Below, one piece after another: positions 18,494 to 29,260 of a stretch of DNA of 64,000 nt; within the stretch, counting starts at the first letter, position 1; each line of letters opens with the position of its first letter. The notes beneath the pieces are model-generated. The model saw nothing but the letters and a program-made list of their open reading frames with translations. It was not told the DNA's origin and did no database searches. Both the position numbers and the translations under genes were made by a program. Source of the DNA: Vagococcus teuberi (lineage in GTDB: Bacteria; Bacillota; Bacilli; Lactobacillales; Vagococcaceae); contig NZ_CP017267.1 of the NCBI RefSeq assembly GCF_001870205.1, forward strand, positions 1,724,501-1,788,500. Reading direction: 5' to 3'.

Positions 18494-19276
18494 ATGAACT
18501 ACTACGATCAACACTTGCACACACACCATTCGTTTGATTCAAACGAAACTTTTGAAAACTATTTAAAAACTTATTCTCCTACTTACTTCGTTTCGACAGA
18601 ACATTTAGATTTTGATAATCCATATGTCAAAGGTACTGATAGCATCCCGGAATTCGAGGCATATAAAAAGGAGATTGAGTCATTAGATAAAAAACATGAG
18701 ACAACGTTACTTAAAGGAATTGAAGTAGGTTATGTTGACTATCAGCATGATAGAATTACTTCTTTTTTAAATGAAAAGGACTATGATATTATTTTACTTA
18801 GCATTCATCAAAATGGCAGATTTGATTATATGGATGATGATGTTCTAGCACTAGAGGTTGTCGATTTAATTGATGATTATTATTCTCGTATGTTAGATGC
18901 CGTGAAAAAAGCAGATTTCGCTAACGTGTTAACCCATTTTGATTACGGAATGAGACGATTAGACTTATCTGTTGATGAATTTAAAAAATATGCTGAACCG
19001 TATTTGATTGATATTTTTAAAATAATCATTGAGAAAGATATGGCGTTTGAATTAAATGCTAAAAGTTTTATCAAATATGGAAATAAAGCACTGTATGAAT
19101 ATGCCATCCCTTTATACATTTCATTAGGTGGAAAGTTGTTTACACTAGGGTCTGATGCTCATGTTGTGGAAGATTATGAACTGGGATTTGAAAAGATGGG
19201 TTCCTTACTAAAGAAACACGGTATAAATAAGTTAGCTATTTACCAAAAACAAAAATTAAATAGTGTTGAATTATAA
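18494..19276 (+). CDS. PHP-domain phosphatase (histidinol-phosphatase family)
   Basis: A 260-aa PHP-superfamily metal phosphoesterase. The N-terminal YYDQHLHTHHSFDS contains the HxH pair (His7, His9); later metal-site motifs include STEHLDFDNP, LTHFDYG and LGSDAHVVEDY. I chose ATG 18494, with GGAGG six bases upstream; the frame is open further upstream but through a terminator. No his genes are nearby, so the substrate may not be histidinol phosphate. Confidence 0.82.
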   Translation: MNYYDQHLHTHHSFDSNETFENYLKTYSPTYFVSTEHLDFDNPYVKGTDSIPEFEAYKKEIESLDKKHETTLLKGIEVGYVDYQHDRITSFLNEKDYDIILLSIHQNGRFDYMDDDVLALEVVDLIDDYYSRMLDAVKKADFANVLTHFDYGMRRLDLSVDEFKKYAEPYLIDIFKIIIEKDMAFELNAKSFIKYGNKALYEYAIPLYISLGGKLFTLGSDAHVVEDYELGFEKMGSLLKKHGINKLAIYQKQKLNSVEL

Positions 19277-19409
19277 AAGAGCAGAGTTTTTTCTTTCCTT
19301 TTATAATTAAAACCACACACAATATATATAGAAATTTCTTATAATGTTAACCAATATGTTTCATCTCTAAGTTAAACTATTAATTGACTATCATAAGGAG
19401 ATGACTTCT

Positions 19410-20360
19410 ATGTTAACCAGCTATTCAACGATTCTTGTTTTGTTTATTATTATTGCACTGGGTTATATCTTAGCGAAAAGAGGAATTTTCACAAATGACG
19501 TCAGTTCTGCCCTTTCATTCTTTGTGATTAACTTTGCCCTACCTTTAGAAATATTCCTTCGAATTATGCGTGATTTTAACAAACAAAAACTAGAAAACTT
19601 ATTTAAAGAATCTTTTTTTCCAATCCTCGTTATTTGTTTCGTGCTTATCATTGGTTACTTTAGTTCCTCACTTTTTAAAGTATCTAAAGAACAAAAAGGA
19701 GCGTTCACCTTATGCTTTGCTTCACCAAGTGCCGCTTTTATTGGGATGCCGATTATTTTAGGTCTATATGGTGATAAAGGACTTCCTTATGCTTTACTCG
19801 TTTATGTGGTGACTAGTTTATCTACATGGACAATCGGTATTACTCTTCTCAACCGAGATAGTGAACTGAGCACTCATACACACACACCGTTTGATTTATC
19901 ACGAACTATCAAAGAATTACTTAGTCCACCAATTGCTGCATTTATCGTTGCTAGTTTACTCGTTGTACTAAATATCCCTCTACCTTTTTTTGTTAAATCA
20001 TTATTTGGCTATATTGGAAACACCACATCAGCTTTAGCCATGCTGTTTATTGGAACAACCATTTTTCGCACTGGAATTAAAAATCTGACGTTTTCAAAAG
20101 AAGTATTGGGGATTCTTTTTGGTAGATTTTTCATTACACCTTTAATCGTTCTTTTATTCGCTCATCTATTTCATATTTCAAATATTATGGGCGCTGTATG
20201 TTTACTTCAATTTAGTATTCCTGTTTCGAATACAGTAGCCATCCTAGCTGGCGAAAAACATGTAGATGTTGGTTTTACGGATTCTTCACTAACCTACTCA
20301 TTATTAGCCTATCTTTTTCTTTTCCCTATCATGATGAAACTTGTTACAGTCTTTTTTTAA
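19410..20360 (+). CDS. AEC-family transporter
   Basis: A 316-aa membrane transporter of the auxin-efflux-carrier family, which in lactic acid bacteria includes malate permeases. Ten hydrophobic helices in two halves are visible, with the SPSAAFIGMPI and SIPVSNTVAI segments marking each half. I chose ATG 19410 (MLTSYST), with AAGGAG nine bases upstream. It is a single gene with a terminator; no malolactic gene is adjacent. The substrate, an organic acid or amino acid derivative, is inferred from the family. Confidence 0.85.
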   Translation: MLTSYSTILVLFIIIALGYILAKRGIFTNDVSSALSFFVINFALPLEIFLRIMRDFNKQKLENLFKESFFPILVICFVLIIGYFSSSLFKVSKEQKGAFTLCFASPSAAFIGMPIILGLYGDKGLPYALLVYVVTSLSTWTIGITLLNRDSELSTHTHTPFDLSRTIKELLSPPIAAFIVASLLVVLNIPLPFFVKSLFGYIGNTTSALAMLFIGTTIFRTGIKNLTFSKEVLGILFGRFFITPLIVLLFAHLFHISNIMGAVCLLQFSIPVSNTVAILAGEKHVDVGFTDSSLTYSLLAYLFLFPIMMKLVTVFF

Positions 20361-20364
20361 ATAC

Positions 20365-20398
20365 AAAAAACCAACGACTATAACTGTCGCTGGTTTTT
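20365..20398. terminator. Bidirectional terminator between AEC transporter and treC
   Basis: Arms AAAACCAACGAC and GTCGCTGGTTTT (one mismatch) with U runs on both strands. Confidence 0.82.
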
Positions 20399-20401
20399 CT
20401 A

Positions 20402-22024
20402 TTATTTAGTATAAATTCCTATTGTCTGATAAGGCTCTAAGGTCAGTTTTTTCGTTAAAGAAATAGTATCGATATTACTTATTAAAACTTCACCATTTAA
20501 AAACTCATCTGGAATATCGATTGTTACGGATTCATGTGAAAAGTTGTTTAAGACAAGTAACGCTTCGTCATCAAATCGTCTCACGTAACCAAATATTCTA
20601 GTATTAGGAACGTCAAAAGGTGTATAATCTCCTTCTGATATGACTTCTTTTTCTTTTCTTAATTGGATTAGCTTTTGATAAAAAGTGAAAATAGTTCCTT
20701 GTTCTAATTCCTTTTCTACCGTAATGTCAGTATACTTCCCTGTAGATAACCAAGGTGTACTTGTACTAAATCCAGAGTGTTCCGTCGAATCCCACTGCAT
20801 TGGTGTACGGGAGTTATCTCTCGATTTTGCTTGGATGATTTCCATTGCCTTCTGATGATTTAACCCTTCACTAATTAAAATATCATAAGCATTATGTGTC
20901 TCAACATCTTGATACATTTCTAGTTCAGAAAATTCAGGGTCTAACATGCCAATCTCTTCTCCCATATAAACATAAGGCGTTCCTCGGTTTAAATGAATGG
21001 ATGCAGCTAACATCTTAGCGCCACGCTCTCGATAGTCTTTCCAATCAATAAACCGATTAAGTGCTCGTGGTTGGTCATGATTATTCCAAAACAGGGCATT
21101 CCATCCATTTCCATCACTCATACCCTCTCCCCAAGCATGTAAAATAAATTTCAATGCTTCAAAATCATAAGGCATTTTAGTCCACTTTTCACCATTTCTA
21201 TAATCCACTTTCAAATGATGAAAATTAAAAATCATACTCAGTTCTTCTCTATCAGGTGCGGTATAAAGAATGCCATTTTCGATAGTAGTTGAACTCATTT
21301 CCCCCACTGTGACAATCGATTTGTCTTTTCCAAACGTTTTTTGGTTCATCTCATGAATAAATTCATGGGCAATTGGTTTATCAGTATATTCAAACTTACC
21401 AACCTGATCTTCTGCGTCTTTTAAGACCTCATCTTTTCCAATGACATTAATCACATCAAAACGCAGTCCTTTTACACCTAAAGCTGTCCAAAAATCAACT
21501 ACCTTATATAATTCCTTTCGAACATTTGGATTACGCCAATTCAGATCAGCTTGCGTTTTATCAAATAAATGTAAAAAATATTTAGATGTATCACCAAATT
21601 GAGACCATGCATTTCCACCAAATTTTGATTCCCAGTTAGTTGGTTCATTTCTTAATATAAAGAAGTCTTGATAATAAGAATCACCTGCCAATGCTTTTTT
21701 AAACCATTCATGTTCAATTGATACATGATTTAACACCATATCTAGCATAATATCAATCTTTTTTTCATGTGCTTTTTCTACTAGTTCTTTAAAATCTGCT
21801 TCTGTGCCAAATATTGGGTCAATCGCTGTATAGTTTGAGATATCATAGCCATTATCTTTTTGTGGACTTGGATAAATTGGATTTAACCAAATCATATCAA
21901 CACCTAACGTTTCTAAATAGGGTAATTTTTCAATAATACCTTGTATGTCTCCTACACCATCCCCATTTTTATCATAAAATGATTTTGGATAAACCTGATA
22001 GATTACTTTGTCCTTAAAACTCAA
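20402..22024 (-). CDS. treC: Alpha,alpha-phosphotrehalase
   Basis: Hydrolyses trehalose-6-phosphate to glucose and glucose-6-phosphate in the cytosol. A GH13 enzyme of about 540 aa: YQVYPKSFYDKNGDGVGD at the N-terminus, DMVLNHVS, GLRFDVINVIGK with the nucleophile Asp, VGEMSS with the acid Glu, and FWNNHDQPRALNRF. The start is probably TTG at 22024 (MSFKDKVIYQ), since TTAGGAG lies eight bases upstream; a GTG nine bases further up overlaps that site. It lies 15 bp after treP in the trehalose operon. Confidence 0.94.
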   Translation of the reverse strand: MSFKDKVIYQVYPKSFYDKNGDGVGDIQGIIEKLPYLETLGVDMIWLNPIYPSPQKDNGYDISNYTAIDPIFGTEADFKELVEKAHEKKIDIMLDMVLNHVSIEHEWFKKALAGDSYYQDFFILRNEPTNWESKFGGNAWSQFGDTSKYFLHLFDKTQADLNWRNPNVRKELYKVVDFWTALGVKGLRFDVINVIGKDEVLKDAEDQVGKFEYTDKPIAHEFIHEMNQKTFGKDKSIVTVGEMSSTTIENGILYTAPDREELSMIFNFHHLKVDYRNGEKWTKMPYDFEALKFILHAWGEGMSDGNGWNALFWNNHDQPRALNRFIDWKDYRERGAKMLAASIHLNRGTPYVYMGEEIGMLDPEFSELEMYQDVETHNAYDILISEGLNHQKAMEIIQAKSRDNSRTPMQWDSTEHSGFSTSTPWLSTGKYTDITVEKELEQGTIFTFYQKLIQLRKEKEVISEGDYTPFDVPNTRIFGYVRRFDDEALLVLNNFSHESVTIDIPDEFLNGEVLISNIDTISLTKKLTLEPYQTIGIYTK

Positions 22025-22039
22025 TGACGTCACTCCTAA

Positions 22040-24001
22040 CTAAATTGTTTTAACTTGCAAAATTCCTGTATCATTTGTCACGTTACCATCTTTGATTATC
22101 GGGTCTACTTGATAACTATCTGAATTAGTAATGACCACTTGTGTTTGAGTTAAAAATCCTGACTCTCTAATACCATCTATATCAAAATCTAGTAATAAAT
22201 CACCAATCATCACTTTATCGCCTTGTTTGACATGTGTTTCAAAATACTGTCCATTTAAATTAACTGTATCTAGACCAACATGTATCAACATTTCAATTCC
22301 ATGATCATCTACAATACCTATTGCATGTTTACTAGGAAATACTAAACTTATCGTTCCGTTCATCGGTGCGTAAACATGACCTTCCATCGGCTCAATGACC
22401 ACTCCTTGTCCCATTGTTCCTTGAGAAAATACTGGATCTTTTGAATCAGTAATTGGTGATAACTCTCCAACTAATGGTGCATAGACCGAAACAACTTCAC
22501 TAGCAACATTTTCAGATGTCACAGGTATGCTTAAGCTATCATCAATAGGTGAAATAGCTTCACCAACTCTGTCTAGCTGATTGAAAATACCTGCTCTTCT
22601 AAAGAATAATGTTAAAATAAATGGGACTATAACTGCAATAATCATCCCTATAAAGAATACCCCGTAATATTTTGGCATGATAGCTAAAATACCTGGTAAG
22701 CCACCAACACCAATTGATAAGGCTCTAACACCAAATAATGTCACAAATAAACCAGCTATCCCACTACCAATCATAGCTGCAACAAATGGATACATATATT
22801 TTAAATTAATCCCAAACATTGCAGGTTCTGTTACACCTAACCAAGCTGAAATAACGGATGGAACAGACACTTGTTCTTCTTTTTTATTTCCTCTATGAGC
22901 ATATACAACAGCTAAAACAGCTGCTCCTTGAGCAATGTTTGATAAACAAATCATTGGCCAAAGATTCGTTGAGCCAAAATCTGCTACTAATTGTTGGTCA
23001 ATAGCTAACGTTGTATGATGTAAACCTGTAATAACAAGTGGTGCATAAAAAGTACCAAATACAGCAGCAAATAGCCAATTAAGAGATGATGTTAATCCAG
23101 TATTTACAACTGTTGAAATAGCAGAACCTATTTTCCAACCAATTGGTCCTAATATTAAATGAGCAGCTAAAATAGTTGGTAATAAAGCAAAAAACGGAAC
23201 AAATATCATTGAAACAGCTTCTGGAATATGTTTTCTTAAAAATCTTTCTAGATATACTAACATAAAACCTGCTAACATAGCTGGTATAACTTGTGCTTGA
23301 TAGCCAATTTTATCCATGGTAAAGAATCCAAAATCCCAACTCCAGTTAGCTGCAATATCTGCTGCACTAGTTGAGTTGACTGAATAAGCATTCAAAAGCT
23401 GTGGAGAAACTAGTGTAATCCCTAAGACAATTCCTAGTATTTCTGTTCCTCTCATTTTTTTAGCGATACTCCAAGTAATCCCTACTGGAAGGAAGTGAAA
23501 AATAGCCTCACCTGGTAACCATAAAAAGCCATTCACACCGTTCCAAAAAGTCGATGATTCTGTTATCGTTTTTCCATCTAAAAATCCCATTGGTACCGCT
23601 TCTAAAATATTTCTAAATCCTAATATTAATCCCCCAACAATAATTGCTGGTAATAAAGGCGTAAAAATTTCTGCAAGCATAGTGACTGCTCGTTGTAACA
23701 TGTTTTGATTTTGTTTTGCCGCTGATTTTATTTCTTCTTTTGTTCCACCTTGAATTCCTGCTACTGACATAAATTCTTCGTAGAACGTTGGTACTTCATT
23801 TCCAATAATAACTTGAAACTGTCCAGCATTGGTAAAAATACCTCTCACACAAGATATTTCTTCTATTTTATCTTCTTGTGCTTTAGATGGATCATTTAGT
23901 ACAAACCTCATACGTGTTGCACAGTGCGTAACTGCCGCAATATTTTCTTTTCCACCGACATAGTCTAGTAATAGCAATGCATCTTGATTAAATTTTCCCA
24001 T
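22040..24001 (-). CDS. treP: Trehalose PTS permease EIIBCA
   Basis: Imports and phosphorylates trehalose. The 653-aa fusion has EIIB at the N-terminus (phospho-Cys27 in THCATRMRF), a ten-helix EIIC from about 105 to 465 (with ITGLHHTTLAID), and EIIA at the C-terminus (phospho-His574 in LIHVGLDTVNL). AAAGGAG precedes the ATG. It is divergent from treR, with TreR operators and a cre between them. Confidence 0.94.
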   Translation of the reverse strand: MGKFNQDALLLLDYVGGKENIAAVTHCATRMRFVLNDPSKAQEDKIEEISCVRGIFTNAGQFQVIIGNEVPTFYEEFMSVAGIQGGTKEEIKSAAKQNQNMLQRAVTMLAEIFTPLLPAIIVGGLILGFRNILEAVPMGFLDGKTITESSTFWNGVNGFLWLPGEAIFHFLPVGITWSIAKKMRGTEILGIVLGITLVSPQLLNAYSVNSTSAADIAANWSWDFGFFTMDKIGYQAQVIPAMLAGFMLVYLERFLRKHIPEAVSMIFVPFFALLPTILAAHLILGPIGWKIGSAISTVVNTGLTSSLNWLFAAVFGTFYAPLVITGLHHTTLAIDQQLVADFGSTNLWPMICLSNIAQGAAVLAVVYAHRGNKKEEQVSVPSVISAWLGVTEPAMFGINLKYMYPFVAAMIGSGIAGLFVTLFGVRALSIGVGGLPGILAIMPKYYGVFFIGMIIAVIVPFILTLFFRRAGIFNQLDRVGEAISPIDDSLSIPVTSENVASEVVSVYAPLVGELSPITDSKDPVFSQGTMGQGVVIEPMEGHVYAPMNGTISLVFPSKHAIGIVDDHGIEMLIHVGLDTVNLNGQYFETHVKQGDKVMIGDLLLDFDIDGIRESGFLTQTQVVITNSDSYQVDPIIKDGNVTNDTGILQVKTI

Positions 24002-24016
24002 CTTCTTTCTCCTTTC

Positions 24017-24032
24017 ACTTGTATATACAAGT
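24017..24032. promoter_or_regulatory. TreR operator 1
   Basis: Perfect palindrome ACTTGTATATACAAGT, matching the known TreR-type site, placed just before the treP ribosome site. Confidence 0.82.
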
Positions 24033-24067
24033 TATGTTAAATAAAATATACACCCTATTTTTTTATT

Positions 24068-24082
24068 TGTAAAGCGCTAACA
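24068..24082 (-). promoter_or_regulatory. cre site of the treP promoter
   Basis: TGTAAAGCGCTAACA fits the catabolite-responsive element apart from one extra A in the left half. Consistent with CcpA repression of trehalose use. Confidence 0.68.
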
Positions 24083-24140
24083 TTATATTTGCACTTCATA
24101 TTAATTTTCTTTCACATTTTTATTTAATTAATGACTTAAT

Positions 24141-24162
24141 TTGTTGGTTTATTTACCAACAA
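24141..24162. promoter_or_regulatory. Inverted repeat in the treP-treR region
   Basis: Perfect 8-bp arms TTGTTGGT and ACCAACAA around TTATTT. It is not a TreR or cre motif and has no U run after it; operator or RNA hairpin of unknown role. Confidence 0.4.
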
Positions 24163-24169
24163 AACGTTC

Positions 24170-24185
24170 ACTTGTATATAAAAAC
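24170..24185. promoter_or_regulatory. TreR operator 2 (half-degenerate)
   Basis: ACTTGTATATAAAAAC matches operator 1 at 12 of 16 positions; the left half is intact. With operator 1 it would bracket the treP promoter. The rest of the 305-bp treP-treR gap is AT-rich with no other gene. Confidence 0.6.
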
Positions 24186-24306
24186 CAATACAACACAACT
24201 TTTGAACAGATGTTTTATTAAAATTTTCTCATTTGAATAAAAAGAAGTATCACCTATTTTATACTTACTATAAGTTGTTCGAACAAGTTAAAAAGGAGTT
24301 AGTTAT

Positions 24307-25029
24307 ATGAAAGCTTATGAAGTAATTTATCAAACAATTGAAAACAGCATTTTAAAAGGTGAGTACGGTCCGGGAGATTTTTTACCCAGTGAAAATCAAT
24401 ATGTGAAACAGTTTAAAGTATCAAGAGATACTGTCAGAAAGGCATTGAATTTATTAATGACAAATGGGCATATCCAAAAAATACATGGCAAAGGATCCAT
24501 GGTTTTAAAAAGAGAACAACTAAGATTCCCTATCTCAGGTTTAACAAGTTACAAAGAATTACAACAAGCATATGGATATGATAGTATCACTGATGTCGTC
24601 TCATTAGAAACAATAAAAATTTCTGAAGATTTAAGTCGTCTCACAGGATTCGAAAAAGATGAAGATGTCTGGAAAATAATAAGAACAAGAGAAATTGATC
24701 ATCAAAAAGTAATTCGTGACACAGATTATTTGTTATGTCGATTAATTCCTAATTTAACACGCGAGATTGGAGAGGATTCCATTTACAAATATATCGAAAA
24801 AGAGTTAAATTTACAGATCTCTTTTGCCGAAAAAGAAATCAGGGTTGTTCCTTTAAATCAATTAGATAAAGACCATTTAGATTTAAATTCACAAGATAAT
24901 AATATTGTGTCAATTCAAAGCCGTGTCTTTTTAGCTAATGCTGAACAGTTTCAATACACAGAAAGTAGACACCGTGTTGACAAATTTTTGTTTTACGATT
25001 TTGCAAGAAGAAACCCTTCAACTATCTAA
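24307..25029 (+). CDS. treR: Trehalose operon repressor (GntR/UTRA)
   Basis: A 240-aa GntR-family regulator that senses trehalose-6-phosphate. The N-terminal winged helix (residues 5-65, SENQYVKQFKVSRDTVRKAL) is followed by a UTRA effector domain (90-235). It is divergent from treP-treC and two palindromes of TreR type lie between them. AAAAGGAG lies seven bases before the ATG. Confidence 0.93.
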   Translation: MKAYEVIYQTIENSILKGEYGPGDFLPSENQYVKQFKVSRDTVRKALNLLMTNGHIQKIHGKGSMVLKREQLRFPISGLTSYKELQQAYGYDSITDVVSLETIKISEDLSRLTGFEKDEDVWKIIRTREIDHQKVIRDTDYLLCRLIPNLTREIGEDSIYKYIEKELNLQISFAEKEIRVVPLNQLDKDHLDLNSQDNNIVSIQSRVFLANAEQFQYTESRHRVDKFLFYDFARRNPSTI

Positions 25030-25039
25030 TATACTAAGA

Positions 25040-25077
25040 AAAAATCACCCAATAGATAACTCTAATGGGTGATTTTT
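25040..25077. terminator. Bidirectional terminator between treR and pnp
   Basis: Arms AAAAATCACCCA and TGGGTGATTTTT with a short inner stem; U runs on both strands. Confidence 0.85.
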
Positions 25078-25081
25078 GATT

Positions 25082-27238
25082 TTATTCAGATTTTTCTTTT
25101 GTTTCTTCTTTTTTCTCTTCTTTTTTCTCTTCTTTTGGTTTTTCAATCATCGCTTTACGAGAAGCATTGACACGTCCCTGACGATCAATTTCAGTTACTT
25201 TAACAAGGATTTCATCACCTAATTTAACTACATCTTCTACTTTATTCACACGCTCATGTGAGAATTGAGAGATATGTACTAAGGCATCTTTTCCTTTAAA
25301 TAAGTTAACAAAGGCCCCAAATTTTTCAATTCTAACAACTTTTGCTAAGTAAACTTCTCCAACTTCAACTTCACGAACCAAATCTTTAATGATTTCAATC
25401 GCACGGTTGATTTTATCTTGATCTTGATGGGCAATACTTACATTACCATCTTGATCGATATCAATTTTAACATCAGTTTCTTCGATAATTTTATTGATGG
25501 TTTCGCCACCTTTACCGATAACATCTTTAATTTTTTCAGATTTGATTTGAATCATTTCAATCTTAGGAGCATATTTACTTAACTCTTTACGAGGTTCAGC
25601 GATTGTTGATGTCAATTCAGTTAGAATTTCCATACGTGCTTTTTTCGCTTGAGTTAGAGCTTCTGTTAAGATAGCTTCTGTAATTCCTTCGATTTTAATA
25701 TCCATTTGTAATGCTGTAATACCATCTTTTGTTCCGGCAACTTTAAAGTCCATGTCACCCAAGTGGTCTTCCATACCTTGTATATCTGTTAGGATAGTGT
25801 AGTTATCCCCATCCATTACAAGTCCCATTGCAATACCCGCAACAGGTGCTTTGATTGGAACACCAGCATCCATTAAGGCCAAGATTCCTGCACAGATACT
25901 TGCTTGAGAAGAAGAACCATTTGATTCTAATACTTCTGAAACCACACGAATCATGTATGGAAACTCTTGTTCATTTGGAATGACTTGTGCCATCGCACGT
26001 TCACCTAATGCACCATGTCCGATTTCACGACGACCTGGTGATCTCATTGGACCAGTTGAACCAACTGAGTATTGTGGGAAGTTATAATGGTGGATGAATC
26101 GTTTGCTTTCTTCCACACCTAAACCATCAATAATTTGATGTTCGCCAAGTGGTGCTAATGTACAAACTGATAAAGCTTGTGTTTGCCCACGAGTAAATAA
26201 GCCAGATCCATGTACACGTGGTAAAATTCCTACTTCAGATGATAAAGGACGAATTTCGTCAATTTTACGACCATCAGGACGAACTTTTTCAACTGTAATC
26301 AGGCGACGAACTTCATTTTTTTCCATGTCTTCTAAGATTTGACGAACTTCTTTCATCCATTTAGCAGACTCTTCATCTTCAGCAAATTTTTCTTCGTAAA
26401 CAGCAATCACTTCATCTTTTAAAGCTGAAATATTGTCTTCACGAGCTAATTTTTCTTCTGTTTGAATGGCTTGAGTCATACGAGGCATATAAGTATCATT
26501 GATTTCTTTTTCTAAATCAGCATCAACTTGTAATAACTCGATTTCCATTTTTTCTTTGCCGATTTCATTGGCAATTTCTTCTTGGAAAGCAACCAAACGT
26601 TTAATTTCTTCATGACCGAATAAAAGGGCACCTAACATATCTTCTTCAGATACTTCTTTTGCACCACTTTCAACCATGTTGATGGCATCTTTTGTTCCAG
26701 CTACTGATAATTCAATCGTTGTTTGCTCTGCTTGTTCAACAGTTGGGTTGATGACATACTCACCGTCAACAAAACCAACTTCGACGCCAGCAATTGGGCC
26801 ATTAAATGGAATATCAGATACACATAGAGCTAAAGATGAACCTAACATTGCTGCCATTTCAGGTGAGCAATCTTGTTCCACACTCATCACTGTGTTCGTA
26901 ATTTGAACTTCATTACGAAATCCTTCAGCAAACATTGGACGGATTGGTCTATCAATCAAACGAGCAGTTAATGTTGCTGTTTCACTTGGACGTCCTTCAC
27001 GTTTAATGAATCCTCCTGGTACTTTCCCAACAGCATACATTTTTTCTTCGTAGTTAACTGTTAATGGGAAAAAATCAACATCTTTCGCTTGTTTTGAAGC
27101 CACTGCGACACTTAATACCACTGTGTCACCATATCTTACTAACACTGCTCCATTTGCTTGTTTGGCTAATTGCCCGATTTCAACTGATAGCGGACGACCG
27201 CCCCAAGTTGTTTCAAATACACGTTTTTCACTATGCAT
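25082..27238 (-). CDS. pnp: Polyribonucleotide nucleotidyltransferase
   Basis: Phosphorolytic 3'-5' exoribonuclease of the RNA degradosome, 718 aa. Two RNase PH domains (about 1-215 and 310-540), a KH domain near 550-610 ([14 protein letters not shown]) and an S1 domain near 620-690, ending in a Lys/Glu-rich tail. I chose ATG 27238 ([10 protein letters not shown]), with AAGGAG seven bases upstream. It follows rpsO on the same strand, the usual order. Confidence 0.96.
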   Translation of the reverse strand: MHSEKRVFETTWGGRPLSVEIGQLAKQANGAVLVRYGDTVVLSVAVASKQAKDVDFFPLTVNYEEKMYAVGKVPGGFIKREGRPSETATLTARLIDRPIRPMFAEGFRNEVQITNTVMSVEQDCSPEMAAMLGSSLALCVSDIPFNGPIAGVEVGFVDGEYVINPTVEQAEQTTIELSVAGTKDAINMVESGAKEVSEEDMLGALLFGHEEIKRLVAFQEEIANEIGKEKMEIELLQVDADLEKEINDTYMPRMTQAIQTEEKLAREDNISALKDEVIAVYEEKFAEDEESAKWMKEVRQILEDMEKNEVRRLITVEKVRPDGRKIDEIRPLSSEVGILPRVHGSGLFTRGQTQALSVCTLAPLGEHQIIDGLGVEESKRFIHHYNFPQYSVGSTGPMRSPGRREIGHGALGERAMAQVIPNEQEFPYMIRVVSEVLESNGSSSQASICAGILALMDAGVPIKAPVAGIAMGLVMDGDNYTILTDIQGMEDHLGDMDFKVAGTKDGITALQMDIKIEGITEAILTEALTQAKKARMEILTELTSTIAEPRKELSKYAPKIEMIQIKSEKIKDVIGKGGETINKIIEETDVKIDIDQDGNVSIAHQDQDKINRAIEIIKDLVREVEVGEVYLAKVVRIEKFGAFVNLFKGKDALVHISQFSHERVNKVEDVVKLGDEILVKVTEIDRQGRVNASRKAMIEKPKEEKKEEKKEETKEKSE

Positions 27239-27365
27239 TATTTTTCTCCTTTGCATACTCGAGGTGAACAGACTACTAAACAAATATCAATCTTCTCAAA
27301 AAAATAAGAAAACTCATATTTGCATAGTAGACAATCAGCTCATCCTCGGTTTTTTATTAAAAGAA

Positions 27366-27390
27366 AAGCGAGATCAAAACGACCTCACTT
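27366..27390 (-). terminator. Terminator or attenuator between rpsO and pnp
   Basis: The minus strand forms a 10-bp stem with two G-U pairs (AAGTGAGGTC / GATCTCGCTT), loop GTTTT, then TTCTTTT. Partial read-through would supply pnp. Confidence 0.68.
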
Positions 27391-27415
27391 ATCCTCTTAT
27401 TTTTGGCTAAATTGA

Positions 27416-27685
27416 TTAACGGCGTAAGCCTAAACGTTTGATTAATTCACGGTAACGTTGAACATCATTTTTACGTAAGTAAGCTAATAAGTTACGACGG
27501 TGACCAACTTTTTTCATTAATCCACGGTATGAATGGTGGTCTTTTTTATGCACGTGTGCATGCTCGTTTAATGCATTAATTTCTGCAGTTAAAACAGCGA
27601 TTTGTACTTCTGGAGAACCAGTATCTCCTTCGTGACGTGCGTATTCTTTAATGATTTCGTTCTTGCGTTCTTTTGAAATTGCCAT
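27416..27685 (-). CDS. rpsO: 30S ribosomal protein S15
   Basis: Small-subunit protein binding 16S rRNA helices 20-22. The 89-aa product [11 protein letters not shown]...LGLRR is full length. I chose ATG 27685 with GAGGTG six bases upstream, which gives the canonical N-terminus. A structured leader lies upstream and pnp downstream. Confidence 0.97.
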   Translation of the reverse strand: MAISKERKNEIIKEYARHEGDTGSPEVQIAVLTAEINALNEHAHVHKKDHHSYRGLMKKVGHRRNLLAYLRKNDVQRYRELIKRLGLRR

Positions 27686-27743
27686 GTCTTTCACCTCTTC
27701 TATATTATTTCCCCAAAACTGAGTATATCGTTGGTGATTCGAT

Positions 27744-27786
27744 GTACCAAGTAATAGGCATGTGACGATTTATCACACAATGGTAC
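27744..27786 (-). promoter_or_regulatory. Structured 5' leader of rpsO
   Basis: On the minus strand nested helices GTACCA/TGGTAC and TGTGA/TCACA lie about 60-100 bases before the S15 start. S15 commonly represses its own mRNA through such leaders. No terminator is formed, so control would be at translation; this role is inferred. Confidence 0.42.
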
Positions 27787-27838
27787 TTTACATGATTTTT
27801 AGCATAAAAGCAACTGTTTCATACACTTAATTCTCGTT

Positions 27839-29260
27839 TTATTTATCTTTTTTGTACCAATCATAATGAAATATTCCTTCTCGGTCTTTTCGCTCATAAG
27901 TATGTGCACCAAAGTAATCTCTTTGTGCTTGAATAATATTGGCTGGTAAGTCTTTTGAGCGGTATGAATCATAATAAGAAATCGCCGAAGACAGACTTGG
28001 TACTGGTACGCCTAGTTTAACTGCTAAAGAAACAACTTCTCTAATGTCACTTTGGTATTCTGAAACAATACTTAAAAAGTAGTCATCTAACATTAGATTT
28101 TTTAGTGTTGGATTCTTTTCATAAGCATCTGTGATTTTTTGTAAAAATTGTGCACGTATAATACAGCCTTCACGAAATATTTGAGCGAGTTCTCCATAGT
28201 TTAATGACCAATTGTATTCATTACTTGCCATCATCATTTGTGAAAAGCCTTGCGCGTAACTCATAATCTTACTAAAGTATAAGGCTCTTCTGACTTTTTC
28301 TATCATGACGTTTTTATCTATGTCTATAGTAGCATCTGGTCCTGGTAAAATACGACTTGCCTCGCATCGTTCTTCTTTTAAAGCTGACATAAATCTAGCA
28401 AAAACTGCTTCTGTTACAAGAGGTAATGGCACACCTAAATCAAGTGCATTTTGACTGGTCCATTTCCCAGTCCCTTTATTGCCTGCTTTATCTAATATGT
28501 GTGTGACGATGTAATCTTGCGTGTCTAAATCATCTTTCTTCATTAATAATTCTGATGTAATCGTCATTAAATAGCTGTTTAGTTCGCCATCATTCCAAGA
28601 ATTAAAGATTTGAGATATTTCTTCTATACTAATATCCAATCCTTTAGATAAAATATCATAACTCTCGGCGATCAACTGCATGTCACCATACTCAATACCG
28701 TTATGAACCATTTTAACAAAATGTCCAGCTCCGTCTGGTCCAATGTAAGACACACAAGGTTTTCCATCATGAGCTTTAGCTGCAATATCTTCAAACAAAG
28801 GTTTAATTAAATCATATGCTTCACGTTGACCACCTGGCATGAGTGATGGACCGTTTAGTGCACCTTCTTCCCCACCAGACACACCTGAACCCACAAAGTT
28901 AATTCCAAATTCTTTTAAGTAGTTACTTCGTCTAAGTGTATCAGTGTAATGAGTATTTCCTCCATCAATCAACACATCATTTTCATCTAAATAAGGGACT
29001 AACTGTTCAATCATAGTATCTGTTATCTTTCCAGCAGTTACCATCAGCATTATTTTTCGAGGTGTTTCAATTGATTCAACAAAAGAGTCAATTGTTTCAA
29101 ATCCTTTAATGTTTTTTTCTGGATGATTCTTTAAAAACTCATCTGTTTCATGATAAAAATGACTGTAAACGGACACGCTGTATCCTTTGCTTTCACTATT
29201 TAAAGCCAAATTTTTTCCCATAACACCTAATCCTACCATACCAAACTGCTGCTTACTCAT
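27839..29260 (-). CDS. gnd: 6-phosphogluconate dehydrogenase, decarboxylating
   Basis: Oxidative pentose-phosphate enzyme making ribulose-5-phosphate, CO2 and NADPH. The 473-aa protein has N-terminal [12 protein letters not shown] for cofactor binding, the signature [12 protein letters not shown], the substrate motif [13 protein letters not shown] and GNKGTGKWT, all intact. AGGAGG lies 11 bases before the ATG. Single gene. Confidence 0.96.
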   Translation of the reverse strand: MSKQQFGMVGLGVMGKNLALNSESKGYSVSVYSHFYHETDEFLKNHPEKNIKGFETIDSFVESIETPRKIMLMVTAGKITDTMIEQLVPYLDENDVLIDGGNTHYTDTLRRSNYLKEFGINFVGSGVSGGEEGALNGPSLMPGGQREAYDLIKPLFEDIAAKAHDGKPCVSYIGPDGAGHFVKMVHNGIEYGDMQLIAESYDILSKGLDISIEEISQIFNSWNDGELNSYLMTITSELLMKKDDLDTQDYIVTHILDKAGNKGTGKWTSQNALDLGVPLPLVTEAVFARFMSALKEERCEASRILPGPDATIDIDKNVMIEKVRRALYFSKIMSYAQGFSQMMMASNEYNWSLNYGELAQIFREGCIIRAQFLQKITDAYEKNPTLKNLMLDDYFLSIVSEYQSDIREVVSLAVKLGVPVPSLSSAISYYDSYRSKDLPANIIQAQRDYFGAHTYERKDREGIFHYDWYKKDK

